The notes: generated by a model from the sequence alone, not told the origin. A DNA stretch of 64,000 nt from Inhella crocodyli (GCF_004004565.1 NZ_SACM01000001.1:1488001-1552000), one strand, 5' to 3'. Positions 45,557 through 55,521 are shown, counted from the first letter of the stretch. Translations and numbers: made by a program.

Positions 45557-46255
45557 ATGCTTGCTTCGGTGAACGCTTCAAAGAACTCCGCCGCCTCGCT
45601 GATCTGCACCGTGGACGTGGTGCTGCTGACCCTGCGCGAGCGGCAATTGGAGCTCTTGCTGTTGCAACGCGAGCGCGAGCCCTTCGCCGGCGCCTGGGCC
45701 CTGCCCGGAGGGTACGTGCACCCGCAGGAAGACCAGGACTGCGAAGACGCCGCGCGCCGCGTGCTGCAGCACAAGCTCGGGCTCGCCAGCCCCTACCTGG
45801 AGCAGCTGGCCAGCTTCAGCGGCCCGGCCCGCGACCCGCGGGGCTGGAGCGTGTCGGTGGCCTACGTGGCCCTGGTGCCGCCGCCCAGCGGCCCCCTGCC
45901 CTTGGGCCAATGGCGCGCGGTGGACCGCCTGCCCCAACTGCCCTTCGACCACGGCCGCATCGTGGCCACGGCGTTGGAGCGGGTGCGCAACAAGAGCCAG
46001 TACTCCTCCCTGCCCCTGCACCTGTGCGGCGAGGCCTTCACCCTGCCCGAACTGCAAGCCGTCTACGAGACCCTGATGGGCGAGCCCATCAACCCGGTGA
46101 GCTTCCGCCGCAAGATGGACGAGCTCGGCACGCTCGAGCCCATCCCCGGCGCCAAACGCGCCGACGGCCCGCACCGGCCGGCGCAGCTGTTCCGCCGCAA
46201 GGCCGGCCGCGAACAGGGGCTGGGCCTGCTCGGGCGCGTGATCAACAGCGGCTGA
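45557..46255 (+). CDS. nrtR: NAD metabolism repressor NrtR (degenerate Nudix + winged helix)
   Basis: 232 aa. The N-terminal Nudix domain has WALPGGYVHPQEDQDCEDAA, but the catalytic REXXEE is replaced (RRVLQHKLG), as expected of a non-catalytic sensor. The C-terminal winged helix (FTLPELQAVYETLMGEPINPVSFRRKM) is typical of NrtR. The family represses NAD genes and releases DNA on binding ADP-ribose or related nucleotides. It is divergent from pncA with an operator-like palindrome between. The start at 45557 has AAGAGGA at correct distance. Confidence 0.9.
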   Translation: MLASVNASKNSAASLICTVDVVLLTLRERQLELLLLQREREPFAGAWALPGGYVHPQEDQDCEDAARRVLQHKLGLASPYLEQLASFSGPARDPRGWSVSVAYVALVPPPSGPLPLGQWRAVDRLPQLPFDHGRIVATALERVRNKSQYSSLPLHLCGEAFTLPELQAVYETLMGEPINPVSFRRKMDELGTLEPIPGAKRADGPHRPAQLFRRKAGREQGLGLLGRVINSG

Positions 46256-46357
46256 GCCTCGCCCGGGTGGGGGGGTGGCCCCCGCCGATACTGGAACGGC
46301 AAAACCCGCGGGGGCGCGTGCTGCCTCCCGCGTTCGTCACCGTTGCCAAGGACGCCC

Positions 46358-48394
46358 ATGAAGACCCACGCGCTGCTGCTGGCCCTGTCCCTCTTCGCAG
46401 GATCGGTGCTCGCCACCGAGCCGGCCCCGCGCCGCCCGGCCTCGATCGACGAGCTGCTCCAGCTCAAGACCCTGGTCGGCGGCACGCAGATTTCGCCGGA
46501 CGGCCGCTACGTGGCCTACCTGATCAGCCAGGCCGACTTCAAGCAGGACGCCTTCGTCACGTCCATCTGGCTGGCCGACACCACGACTGGCCGCCAGTTC
46601 CCCTTGACGCAAGGCGGCAAGTCGGCCGGCAACCCGCAGTGGTCGCCCGATGGGCGGTGGCTGGCCTTCACCAGCGGGCGCGTGGACGACAAGGACCAGC
46701 TGTTCGCGATCCGCCCCGATGGCGGCGAGGCCGTGCAGCTGAGCAAGTCGGAGACCGGCGTTCGCGGCTACGCCTGGTCGCCCGATGGGCAGCAGATCGC
46801 CTTCACCGCCAACGAGGCCCCCAGCCAGGCGGCCAAGGACCGCAAAGCCCATTTCGCCGACTACGAGGTGGTGCGCAAGGAGACCCAAGCCGCGCAACTC
46901 TGGACGCTGAACCTGGCCGAGGCCCTGGCCGCCCCGCAGGCCGGCCAGCAGCGCACCCGCAACGCCCAACTGCACGTCGAGGGCTTCAACTGGTCGCCCG
47001 ATGGCGGCCGCATCGCCTTCAGCGCCGGGGCATCGCCAGAAGCGCGGCACTTAGCCACCACGGACCTCTACCTGCTCACGCTCAGCGACAACAGCGTTCG
47101 GCCCCTGGTCGTGCAGCCCGGGCCCGACTCGAACCCGCACTGGTCGCCCGACGGGCGGCAGATCGCCTTCGTCTCCTTGATGGGCCGCACGCCCTTCTTC
47201 ACCCGCAACCAGCGCATTGCCGTGGTGCCGGTGGAAGGCGGCACGCCGCGTTCCGTCAGCGAGGCCTTTGACGAGCACGCGGCGCTCATCGGCTGGACGG
47301 CCGACGGGCTGTACTTCGGCGGGCTGCAACGCACCAACGGGCACGTGTTCCGGCTCGACCCGGCCAGCGGCCGCATCGAGCGCGTCTCCGCCCCCGACGC
47401 GCTGATGGCGGGCGGCGTCTCGCTCAGCCGCGACGGCCGCCGCCTGGCCTACACCGCGCCCTCGCCCCACTCCTTGGCCGAGGTCTTCGTGACCGACCTG
47501 CCGCGCTTCGCGCCGCATCAGCTGACCCAACTGACCGAGCAGACCCGCGGGTTCTGGATGGCCCGCCGCGAGCTGATCCGCTGGAAGAGCAAAGACGGCA
47601 CCGAGATCGAAGGCGTGCTGATCAAGCCCGCCGACTTCGACCCCCAGAAGAAGCACCCGCTGCTGACCATCGTGCACGGCGGCCCCACGGGCATCGACCG
47701 CCCCACCCTGCTGGACATGCGCTACTACCCCTCCGACCTGTGGGCCGCCCGCGGCGCGCTGCTGCTGAAGGTCAACTACCGCGGCAGCGCGGGCTACGGC
47801 GAGGCCTTCCGCCGGCTCAACGAGCGCAACCTGGGCATCGGCGATGCCTGGGACGTCGTCTCCGGCGTGGACCACCTGGTGGCCCTAGGCTGGGTGGACA
47901 AGGACCGCGTGGGCAGCATGGGCTGGAGCCAGGGCGGCTACATCTCGGCCTTCTTGGGCACGGCCACGAACCGCTTTGCGGCGGTGTCGGTCGGGGCCGG
48001 CATCTCCGACTGGTCGACCTACTACTACAACACCGACATCCCGCAGTTCACCCTCAACTACCTGGGCGCCGACCCCGTGGCCGATCCCGAGATCTACCGC
48101 AAGACCTCGCCGTCCGGCTACCTGAAGGGCGCGCGAACGCCAACGCTGATCCAACACGGCGAACTCGACAAGCGCGTTCCCATCGCCAACGCCTACCAGC
48201 TGCGCCAGGCCCTGGAAGACCGCAACGTACCCGTCGAGCTGATCGTCTACAAGAGCTTTGGGCACGGCATCACCAAGCCCAAGGCGGCGCGCGCGCAGAT
48301 GCAGCACAACCTCGACTGGTTCAACCACTGGATCTTCAAAGACCCCCTTCCGGACTACGCGGCGCCCGAGCTGCCCAAGCCGAAGAAGGAGTGA
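46358..48394 (+). CDS. S9-family prolyl oligopeptidase with beta-propeller
   Basis: 678 aa. A signal peptide ends near VLATEPA (about residue 20). The N-terminal propeller has several WSPDG blades (PD40-type). The C-terminal alpha/beta hydrolase has nucleophile Ser in GWSQGGY, acid Asp in HGELDKRVP and His in SFGHGI. It is a secreted dipeptidyl or acylaminoacyl peptidase, probably periplasmic, cleaving short peptides. The start at 46358 has AAGGAC upstream. No operon partner is evident. Confidence 0.92.
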   Translation: MKTHALLLALSLFAGSVLATEPAPRRPASIDELLQLKTLVGGTQISPDGRYVAYLISQADFKQDAFVTSIWLADTTTGRQFPLTQGGKSAGNPQWSPDGRWLAFTSGRVDDKDQLFAIRPDGGEAVQLSKSETGVRGYAWSPDGQQIAFTANEAPSQAAKDRKAHFADYEVVRKETQAAQLWTLNLAEALAAPQAGQQRTRNAQLHVEGFNWSPDGGRIAFSAGASPEARHLATTDLYLLTLSDNSVRPLVVQPGPDSNPHWSPDGRQIAFVSLMGRTPFFTRNQRIAVVPVEGGTPRSVSEAFDEHAALIGWTADGLYFGGLQRTNGHVFRLDPASGRIERVSAPDALMAGGVSLSRDGRRLAYTAPSPHSLAEVFVTDLPRFAPHQLTQLTEQTRGFWMARRELIRWKSKDGTEIEGVLIKPADFDPQKKHPLLTIVHGGPTGIDRPTLLDMRYYPSDLWAARGALLLKVNYRGSAGYGEAFRRLNERNLGIGDAWDVVSGVDHLVALGWVDKDRVGSMGWSQGGYISAFLGTATNRFAAVSVGAGISDWSTYYYNTDIPQFTLNYLGADPVADPEIYRKTSPSGYLKGARTPTLIQHGELDKRVPIANAYQLRQALEDRNVPVELIVYKSFGHGITKPKAARAQMQHNLDWFNHWIFKDPLPDYAAPELPKPKKE

Positions 48395-48546
48395 GGCTCA
48401 CGCCCCATCTGGCCGCCTCGGCGCTGCCGACCCCGGTCACTCGCCCACGACCCACGTCGCCCAATGCCGAGGCTTGCTTCCTATGAGCACGCCATGGCCG
48501 CCGCCGCGGCGCCACGGGTCTTGGCAAACAGAGTCGAAAACTCGTG

Positions 48547-48861
48547 TCATTGACCGAGAGGGACTTGCTGAGCAACCGACTCGCCGAGATGCAAGACAAC
48601 GTCGAAAACTGAACGATTCGGTACCACGGAGGATGCGAGCGCCTGTCGCACCCGCGTGAATTGCCGTGAATCGGCTTGGCAGCGATTGCAGACGGTCGCG
48701 GCGGGCGTCCGTAAGACAGGAATGTGCCCATCGCTGCGCGCCGAAATCAACGGCGACGGTGCGGCGCTTTCTTCGGCCGAGCCGCCGCAGGCGCTCAGGG
48801 CCAGCAAAGCCAAGGTCAGCGCGGCGAGGCGGCGGTAACGAAACTTCAGTGAGGGGGTCAT
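48547..48861 (-). CDS. Small putative lipoprotein
   Basis: 104 aa. A basic N-terminus (KFRYRRLAAL) and hydrophobic core end at ALSAC, giving lipidated Cys at about residue 25, followed by a Gly/Ser/Ala linker. A CNRC pair is present in the mature part. No family was recognised. It starts 150 bp from the end of the SWIM gene and points the same way. The ribosome binding site is weak. The composition is less GC-rich than neighbouring genes; it may be a truncated relic of a longer lipoprotein. Confidence 0.5.
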   Translation of the reverse strand: MTPSLKFRYRRLAALTLALLALSACGGSAEESAAPSPLISARSDGHIPVLRTPAATVCNRCQADSRQFTRVRQALASSVVPNRSVFDVVLHLGESVAQQVPLGQ

Positions 48862-49011
48862 GGCAACAGAACTGGCATGCGCGGATCGGCATGGGCTCAT
48901 GCTGCAAAGCCGGCCTGAAGGCTCGCTGAGCCGCAGATGAAGGCAGTCTGAGGAAGCTCCGACCGTCAAGCTAAGGCCCAGCCCCCGCGTGGAGGCTGGA
49001 GACGGCCCCGC

Positions 49012-50976
49012 CTACGCATCCAGCGGCGCTTCGTCGCTAAACGCAGCCTGCGTGGCCGCGTCGCGGTGCAGCTGGAGCAAGGCCAGCAGCTGCAGCCAGG
49101 CCTCGGCGCGGGCCACGCCGGCGGTCAGCCCCGGCAGCGGGCGCAGGCGCGCCGCCAGGGCCGAGAAGCCGCGCTGCTCGAGCTGTCCGGCCAGCGCCTC
49201 GCCCTCTTGCGCCCAACGCGCCGGGACCTGGGCCAGCCCTGTGTGCAAGGCCTGGCCCAGGTGCTGGCGCAGGCGCTCCAGCGCCTCGGCCGGGGCGCTG
49301 GGGTCGGCAGGCGGCGGCCGGCCCAGCGGCAGGTGGGCCAGCGCCCCGGTCGGCTGGCTGGCGAAGTCCGGCACCAGCACCTGGTCGCAGGCCAGGGCCC
49401 AGGGCTCCAGCCAGGGCTGACCGTCCTGCCAGCTGAGCAGGCCGGCCACATGGCGCAGCGGACCCTGGCAACCGGCCAAGCCGGCGGCCAGGCTGTCCAG
49501 GGCCCAGGGCAGGTGGCCCTGGTGCGTGCGCTGCAGGCCCAGCGCGTCGCCGTTGGCGTCTTCGACCGTGGCCAGCAGGGTCTGGGTCTGCGGGTCGTAG
49601 GCGATGTCGACCGCCCCCGGCGCCGGCGTGAAGACCACGAAGCGGCGCGCCGCGTGGCGTGGCTGCAGCGCCGCGATTGGGCTGGCGCTGGCCTCGCGGC
49701 GCAGGGCCGCTACCGCGTCGAAGCGCACCGGCGGACCGAGCAGCTGCCAGTCGGCTGTCTGCGGCAGCACGCTGTTCTGGCTGCTGCGCGCCCGCGCCAG
49801 GCGCAGGCTGCCGTCGGGGCGACGGGCGGCGGCCTGAGCCAGCAGCTGGCCTTGCGCGAGCGCCTCCAGCCCCAGGCCCGGCGCCAGGCGCTCGCGCGCC
49901 CGCTGCTGGGCCTCGGTCGCGGCGTCGCTGCCTTCGGGCGGCGTCCAGTCGTGGCGCAGCACCAGGCGGGTGCCGGTGTCCAGGTCAGCCAGCACCAGCT
50001 CGGTCTGGCGCTGCGCGCCGTCGCGGCGCGTGCGGGCGCCCAGGGTCATCAGGCGCAGGCGGTCGAGCAGGGTCTCGCCCGATTGGCCGAGGCCCAGCAC
50101 CGCGGCGGCCTGACCGGGCTGCCCCCCGGCCGCCAGGCGCAGCGCCAGCTCGGCCAGCAAGTCCACCCCGTCGGCGGCGTCGTAGCGGGCGCTGCGCCGG
50201 GCGTAGGCCTCGGACCAGCTTTCCAGCTCCGCCACCAGCAGCGCCAGCCAGGCCGCCTCGCGGCTGGCCGCGCGCGCCTGGCTCAGGGCCTGACCGAGGG
50301 CGCCGCTGCCATGGGTCACGCCCAGGCGCAGCAAGGTGTCGACCGCCGCCACGAAGGGAAGGCGGTCCAGCGCGCGGGCGGCTGCCAGGGCGCCCAGCTG
50401 CACGCTGCGCGCGCCCTGCGCGGCGCGAAAAGCCCAGAGTCCCAGGGCCACGTGGGCGCAGGCACTGCCGCGCAGGCAGTCGCAGCGCGCCGCCGCCAGG
50501 GCGCCACCGGCCCAGTAGCGCACAGTGGCACTGGGCAGGCGGGCGGTGTCGCAGGGCTCGCCGTCGGCGCGACCGCGCAGCTCCACGCGCAGCCCCGCCG
50601 CCCGCGCCCGCTCGGCCTCCTGCAGCACCGCGGGCGACAACGCGGCGGCCAGCTCGGCGTCGCTGACCGATTCGAGCGCCGCGGTGGCCGGCGCGGCATC
50701 GGCCGGCACCTGCTCCCGGTAGGCCAGCACCGCGATCAGCCGGTGCCGGCAGACCCCGTTGGCGCCGCAGTTGCAGCGCGACTGCGCGATGCTCAGGCCC
50801 TGAGGCCACTGGACCTCGACGCCGTCGTCGAAGCGGGCGCTCAGGGTGGCCGCGTCGTCCAGGGCCAGCGCCGGCCGGTAGCCGCCAGCCAGCTCGCGCA
50901 GCGCCCGCTTGACCAGGCCCGCGTTGGTGAACTGGATCAAGGCCTCGGGCCCGAGGGGCAGCAGGTCGGTGCGCAT
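49012..50976 (-). CDS. Double SWIM zinc-finger protein (YehQ-like), last gene of the MoxR-VWA module
   Basis: 654 aa. Two SWIM-type metal sites are visible: CNCGANGVCRH (residues 68-78) and CDCLRGSACAH (165-175). The remainder is helical and Ala/Leu/Arg-rich with no enzymatic motif recognised. SWIM fingers bind nucleic acids or proteins. Start choice: ATG at 50976 (RTDLLPLGPE), since the longer frame reaching 52479 only shadows the VWA and DUF5682 genes. It begins 14 bp after the VWA gene. Gene order matches E. coli yehI-L-M-P-Q, where YehQ is also a SWIM protein. The function is unknown. Confidence 0.8.
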   Translation of the reverse strand: MRTDLLPLGPEALIQFTNAGLVKRALRELAGGYRPALALDDAATLSARFDDGVEVQWPQGLSIAQSRCNCGANGVCRHRLIAVLAYREQVPADAAPATAALESVSDAELAAALSPAVLQEAERARAAGLRVELRGRADGEPCDTARLPSATVRYWAGGALAAARCDCLRGSACAHVALGLWAFRAAQGARSVQLGALAAARALDRLPFVAAVDTLLRLGVTHGSGALGQALSQARAASREAAWLALLVAELESWSEAYARRSARYDAADGVDLLAELALRLAAGGQPGQAAAVLGLGQSGETLLDRLRLMTLGARTRRDGAQRQTELVLADLDTGTRLVLRHDWTPPEGSDAATEAQQRARERLAPGLGLEALAQGQLLAQAAARRPDGSLRLARARSSQNSVLPQTADWQLLGPPVRFDAVAALRREASASPIAALQPRHAARRFVVFTPAPGAVDIAYDPQTQTLLATVEDANGDALGLQRTHQGHLPWALDSLAAGLAGCQGPLRHVAGLLSWQDGQPWLEPWALACDQVLVPDFASQPTGALAHLPLGRPPPADPSAPAEALERLRQHLGQALHTGLAQVPARWAQEGEALAGQLEQRGFSALAARLRPLPGLTAGVARAEAWLQLLALLQLHRDAATQAAFSDEAPLDA

Positions 50977-50990
50977 GCGGTCGGGCGGGT

Positions 50991-52130
50991 TCAGGTCAGC
51001 TTCTCGGCCAGCCAGGTGGCCAGCTGACCGGGCGTCATGGCCCCGACCTCGGCGCCGGCCGCCACCAGCTTGGCGGCCAGCGCCCGGTCGTAGACCGGGT
51101 CGGCCTGCTCGTCCAGCGCCGCCAGGCCCAGCACCTTGCTGCCCTGGGCCGTCAGCGCGCGCACCTGATCGATCAGCAAGCGCTCCGGCAAGCCCTCGTA
51201 GAAGTCGCTGATCAGCACCACGATGGCGCGGCGCGGCACCTCGATGCGCTCGGCCGCGTAGTCGACGGCCGTCGCGATGTGGGTGCCGCCGCCCAGCTGC
51301 ACCTGCATCAAGAGCTCGACCGGGTCGCCGACCTGCTCGGTCAGGTCGACGAGCTCGGTGTCGAAGGCGATCAGGTGGGTCTTGATGCCGGGCAAGGCCC
51401 ACAGGCAGGCGGCGGTGACGGCGGCGTGGATCACCGAGCCCAGCATGCTGCCGCTCTGGTCGACCAGCAGCAGCACCTGCCACGGCTCCAGCTGGCGGCG
51501 GTGCCGCACATGAAAGTGCGGCTGCTGCACGACCAGGCGCCGCGTCTGCGGATCCAGGTGACGCAGGTTGCGCTGCAGCGTGGCCCGGGCGGCGAACTGC
51601 GCGCTGCTGCCGCGCCGGCTGAGCTGGTGGGGGCTGCGCTTGCCGCTGAACGCGCTGCGGACCTGGGTGGCCAGCTTCTCCATCAACTCCTGGACCACCT
51701 GGGCCACCAGCGCGCGGGCCATGGCCAGCACCTGGGGGTTCATCAGGTGCTTGGTGCGCAGCACGGCCTGCAGCAAGGCCGGGTTGGGCGTGGCGCGCGC
51801 CAGCACCTCGGGCTGGGTGACCAGGTCGTCGATGCCATAGCGCTCCAGCGCATCGCGCTCCAGGCGCTCCACGGTCTCCTTGGGGAACAGGGTGTGGATG
51901 GCATTGATCCAGTCGGGCACGGTCAGGCTGGACGCCTGATCGCCGGCGTGGCGATCCAAGCCGTCGCCGGCGTCGCCGCGCCCGTCCGGACCGTCGCGCC
52001 CGTACAGCCAGGCCAGTGCCTGGTCCATGCCCAGGGCCACCCCGCCGCCGGCGCCCAGGCTGGGCGCGCTGGCCTCGCCCAGCAGCAGGCGCCAGCGGTC
52101 GGTGAGATCGAGCTCGGGCCAGGGCTTCAT
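50991..52130 (-). CDS. VWA-domain protein (YehP-like, CoxE-type)
   Basis: 379 aa. The N-terminal half is helical (ETVERLERDALERYGI, LMNPQVLAMARALVAQVVQELMEKL). The C-terminal VWA domain has a complete MIDAS: DQSGS (224-228), GGGTH with Thr283, and ISDF with Asp309. It is therefore likely to bind Mg and a partner protein, typically the MoxR ATPase encoded two genes upstream. It overlaps DUF5682 by 4 nt at its start, and the length is close to that of E. coli YehP as I recall it. Its cellular role is unknown. Confidence 0.88.
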   Translation of the reverse strand: MKPWPELDLTDRWRLLLGEASAPSLGAGGGVALGMDQALAWLYGRDGPDGRGDAGDGLDRHAGDQASSLTVPDWINAIHTLFPKETVERLERDALERYGIDDLVTQPEVLARATPNPALLQAVLRTKHLMNPQVLAMARALVAQVVQELMEKLATQVRSAFSGKRSPHQLSRRGSSAQFAARATLQRNLRHLDPQTRRLVVQQPHFHVRHRRQLEPWQVLLLVDQSGSMLGSVIHAAVTAACLWALPGIKTHLIAFDTELVDLTEQVGDPVELLMQVQLGGGTHIATAVDYAAERIEVPRRAIVVLISDFYEGLPERLLIDQVRALTAQGSKVLGLAALDEQADPVYDRALAAKLVAAGAEVGAMTPGQLATWLAEKLT

Positions 52131-54421
52131 GCGAGCACCCCGTGCGCGCTCGCCCAGGCCAGGGCCTGGGCCTCGATGCGCTTGGCGTCCAGCAGCGCCT
52201 GGGCGCCTGGACCCAGCTCGAGCAGCCGCCCCCGCCGCGCCGGCGGCAGGCCCAGCAGCGGCGCCACGCGCTCGGCAATGGCGCCGCGCTCGCGCGGCGG
52301 GAAGTCGGCAAAGGCCGCCCGCAGGGCCGGCAGGGCCAGCAAAAAGTCCTCGTCGCCCAGGCTTTGCAGCGCGACGTGGACGGCGCGCACGATGGCGTCG
52401 TCCTCGGTGGCCAGCGCGCGCGCGCAGGCGAACAGGCCGTAGAGGAAATCGCCCAGCGCGTCGCGTGGCGGCATGCCACGGGTCAAGGTCAGCACCTCGG
52501 CGCGCAGCGCGGGCGGCGCCGGGAAGCCAGCCTGGCTGACGCGCACCCCCAGGGCGGCGCCGCGCAGGGCCGGCGGCTTGTCCGGGCTGCGCGCCAGCCG
52601 CTCACAGGTGCTGAGCAAGCACGCGCCGTCCAGGTCCGCCAGGTCCAGGCCGAGCAGCCGTTGCAGCGCGCGCAAGCTGCGCACGTCGGCCTCGATCCAC
52701 GCGGCGCTGCCGGCGCCATCGCGCCCCTCCAGCAGCCACAGCAGGCGCTCGGCCAGGGCGACCAGGGTGGCCTGCAGCAGCGGGCGCGGGTCCTCGCCCC
52801 AGAAGCCGGCTTGCACCAGCTCCGCCAGGGTCAGGCAGGCCTGGGCCAGCTCGCCGTGGTCCTGAGTCTGCGCCAGGCTGTGGCGCAGGCGCTGCGCGAA
52901 CGCGTCGCCCACGTCCTGCAAGCCGGCGCGCACCGCCGCGAGCAAGGCCTCGGCCAAGGCGGCCGGCTGGCCGTCGGCGGCGCGCAGCAGCAGGACCTGC
53001 TCGGCCGCGGTCGGCAAGGTGGCGCCGTGCACAGCGGCCTCGATCAGGTCGGGGTACCAGCGCCCATCCTGGTGCAGCTGCCAGTGCTCCTCGAAGGCCA
53101 GGCGGGCGTCGAGCGCGCGCGCCGCCTGAGGCGCCTTCAGTGCCTCGAGCTGGACACCGCCCACGCCCAGCAGCTGCAATTGCCACAGCAGGCGGGCGCG
53201 GGGCAGGTCCGCGGGGCGGCGGCGGTCCAGCACCAGGCGCTGCGGCTCGCGCCGCGGCTGCAGCGCGCAGGCCGCCAGGCGCGCGTTCACGTCGTGCACC
53301 AGCGGTGGCAAGGGCGTGCGGGCGTGCAGGCGACCGCCCCCGTCGCCGGTCAGGGCCAGCAGCGCTTCCCGCAGCAAGGGATGGTGCGCCGGGTTCAGCG
53401 GGCCGCGCTCGCTCCAGGGCGCCGGCTGGTCCAGGGCCTCCTTCAGCAAGGTGGACTGCAGGGCATCGAGCAGGTCGACGCGCAGCGGCACTGGATGACC
53501 GCGCAGACGCGCCAGGCCCAGCGCCTGCTGCTCCAGCGCGATCAGGTCGGCGGTGGAGACCGCTTGCTGCCGGGCCCGCAGGCGCTCCACGATGCGCTGC
53601 AGCGCCCAGCGCGCGGCGGCCGCGGCGCCCTGCTGCCAGTGCTGTTGGTAGAACATCGGCGACGGCATGCCGGCGGCGTAACCGCCGAGCGCGTCGACCT
53701 GGCGGAACTCGTAGGGCACCAGGTAGCAGCCGGCCTCCCGCTCGGTCTCGGGTCGGGGGCTGATCGGCTCCTCGGCAGGGTGCAGCGCGGGCCAGGCCCG
53801 CTGCAGCGCCGGCACATGCCAGCCGCCGCAGACCACCAGCACGCGTTCGAAGCGCGCGGCGGCCCAGGCGATCCACGCCGCCATGCAGGCCTCGCGCTCC
53901 GCGTCCTCCTCGCCCGCCGGCTCGTCACCGCGCAGGTCGGCGAAGTAAGCCTCCAGGCGCTGACCCAGCGCCGGATCGTCCGGCGGCAGGGCTTCGAACA
54001 GGTGGTCCCAGAGCGCGTCGTCGCCGTCACAACCGGTGCGCCGGCACAGCGCCTGCACCACCTCGCGGTAGCGGTCTCGCTGCGGGCGGTGCACCCGCGC
54101 GCGGGTGCGGTAGCGCCAGTGCGGCAGGTCGATGAAGCGCAGCTGCGCCTGGATGCCCGCGCCCTCCTGCAGGGCCACCCACTCGGGCGAGAAGTCAAGC
54201 AAGGGGAACCAGCACTGCTGGGCGCGCTGACCCGCCTCGTTGGCGTAGCTGTACAGGGCGATGGGCAGCTGGTGCGGCAGCAGCAGTTCGTCGAGGCGGG
54301 GGTTGAAGTCGGCCGGTCCCTCGATCAGCACGGCCTGCGGCCGGTGCGCGCGGATGTGCTGCCGCACGCGCTGCGCGCAGGCCGGGCTGTGGTGGCGAAC
54401 CCCCAGGAAGTGAACGCTCAT
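52127..54421 (-). CDS. DUF5682 protein (YehM-like)
   Basis: 764 aa. The N-terminal motif FLGVRHHSPACAQRV and LIEGPADFNPRLDEL, together with VVCGGWHVPALQRAWP, match the DUF5682 family, whose N-terminal domain resembles the TraB/ChaN/erythromycin-esterase-like fold (conserved His and Glu may be catalytic). The C-terminal half is a helical, Ala/Leu/Arg-rich region. It is the third gene of the module, 27 bp after the MoxR gene and coupled to VWA by a 4-nt overlap. It is the most likely enzymatic component, but the substrate is unknown. Confidence 0.82.
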   Translation of the reverse strand: MSVHFLGVRHHSPACAQRVRQHIRAHRPQAVLIEGPADFNPRLDELLLPHQLPIALYSYANEAGQRAQQCWFPLLDFSPEWVALQEGAGIQAQLRFIDLPHWRYRTRARVHRPQRDRYREVVQALCRRTGCDGDDALWDHLFEALPPDDPALGQRLEAYFADLRGDEPAGEEDAEREACMAAWIAWAAARFERVLVVCGGWHVPALQRAWPALHPAEEPISPRPETEREAGCYLVPYEFRQVDALGGYAAGMPSPMFYQQHWQQGAAAAARWALQRIVERLRARQQAVSTADLIALEQQALGLARLRGHPVPLRVDLLDALQSTLLKEALDQPAPWSERGPLNPAHHPLLREALLALTGDGGGRLHARTPLPPLVHDVNARLAACALQPRREPQRLVLDRRRPADLPRARLLWQLQLLGVGGVQLEALKAPQAARALDARLAFEEHWQLHQDGRWYPDLIEAAVHGATLPTAAEQVLLLRAADGQPAALAEALLAAVRAGLQDVGDAFAQRLRHSLAQTQDHGELAQACLTLAELVQAGFWGEDPRPLLQATLVALAERLLWLLEGRDGAGSAAWIEADVRSLRALQRLLGLDLADLDGACLLSTCERLARSPDKPPALRGAALGVRVSQAGFPAPPALRAEVLTLTRGMPPRDALGDFLYGLFACARALATEDDAIVRAVHVALQSLGDEDFLLALPALRAAFADFPPRERGAIAERVAPLLGLPPARRGRLLELGPGAQALLDAKRIEAQALAWASAHGVLA

Positions 54422-54448
54422 GACGCGACCGCCCTGCCCTCGCGTTGC

Positions 54449-55519
54449 TCAGGGCGGCAGCAAGTGCCGGGCGGCGTGAAACGCCTTCCAGGCCTCGCCA
54501 GGGCGCTTGGCGGCGCGCTGCTCGATGTAGCGGCGGATCTTCTTCAGGTCGTCCGCGTTGTCCTTGGCCGCGGCACCGGCCAGCAGCTCGACGATGTCGG
54601 CCGCCTGCCCGGCATCACCGCGCAGGTAATGGCCGCGCAGCGTCACCGCATGGGCGACGGCCACCGCCTCGGCGGTGCTGACCACCGACGACAAGCGCTC
54701 CCCCGCCTGCCCCTGCCCGTCCACGCCGTTGCGCAGCTCGCGGAAGGTCGTCACCAGCACCTCCAGCAGGTCGGCCGCCGGGGCACGCGGCACGCCGTCC
54801 TGGGCCAGCAGGCGGCTGACCTCGGCCTGCACCAGGGCCAGCTCCTGGTCCAGGTCGGCGATCGGGAACACGGTCTCGAAGCTGAAGCGGCGCTTGAGCG
54901 CCGCCGACATCTCGTTGACGCCGCGGTCGCGCGTGTTGGCGGTGGCGATGAGGTTGAAGCCGGGCGCGGCGAACACCGTCTCGCCCAGCTCCGGCACCGC
55001 GAGCAGGCGCTCCGAGAGCAGGGAGAGCAGCGCGTCCTGCACCTCGGGTGGGCAGCGGGTGATTTCCTCGAAGCGGGCGATCCGGCCCTCGCGCATCGCG
55101 CGCATCAGCGGCGACGGCACCAGGGCGCGGGCGCTCGGGCCTTCGTTCAGCAGCAGCGCGTAGTTCCAGCCGTAGCGGATCTGGTCCTCGGTGGTGGCGG
55201 CGCTGCCTTGCACGGTCAGCGTGCTTTGGCCGCAGATGGCGGCGGCGAGCAGCTCCGAGAGCAGGCTTTTCGCCGTGCCCGGCTCGCCGATCAGCAACAG
55301 CGCGCGGCTCGAGGCCAGGCCCACCATCGCCCGCTCGATCAGGCTGGGCGCGCAGACGATCTTCGCCGGCGCGTCGCCATCACCGAGCAGGAAGCGGCGC
55401 ACCGCCGGCATCGACAGCCGCCAGCCCGGCGGGCGCGGGTCGCGGTCACTGGCCGCCAGCGCGGCCAGTTCGTCGGCGTAGCGCAGCTCGGCCGGCGGGC
55501 GTTGAACAGCGGGGTTCAT
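54449..55519 (-). CDS. MoxR-type AAA ATPase (YehL-like)
   Basis: 356 aa. Walker A GEPGTAKS is at residues 78-85; the Walker B region is RIARFEEITRCPPEVQDALLSLLSERLL, and the sensor region FNLIATANTRDRGVNEMSAALKRRFSFE contains the sensor Asn and Arg finger typical of MoxR. Such ATPases work with VWA partners to remodel or regulate targets. The start at 55519 was chosen because it directly follows the WGR/DUF4132 stop (2-bp gap) and gives the family length; the longer frame to 55705 shadows that gene. It is distinct from NorQ, so the window has two MoxR-VWA pairs. Confidence 0.9.
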   Translation of the reverse strand: MNPAVQRPPAELRYADELAALAASDRDPRPPGWRLSMPAVRRFLLGDGDAPAKIVCAPSLIERAMVGLASSRALLLIGEPGTAKSLLSELLAAAICGQSTLTVQGSAATTEDQIRYGWNYALLLNEGPSARALVPSPLMRAMREGRIARFEEITRCPPEVQDALLSLLSERLLAVPELGETVFAAPGFNLIATANTRDRGVNEMSAALKRRFSFETVFPIADLDQELALVQAEVSRLLAQDGVPRAPAADLLEVLVTTFRELRNGVDGQGQAGERLSSVVSTAEAVAVAHAVTLRGHYLRGDAGQAADIVELLAGAAAKDNADDLKKIRRYIEQRAAKRPGEAWKAFHAARHLLPP

Positions 55520-55521
55520 GC

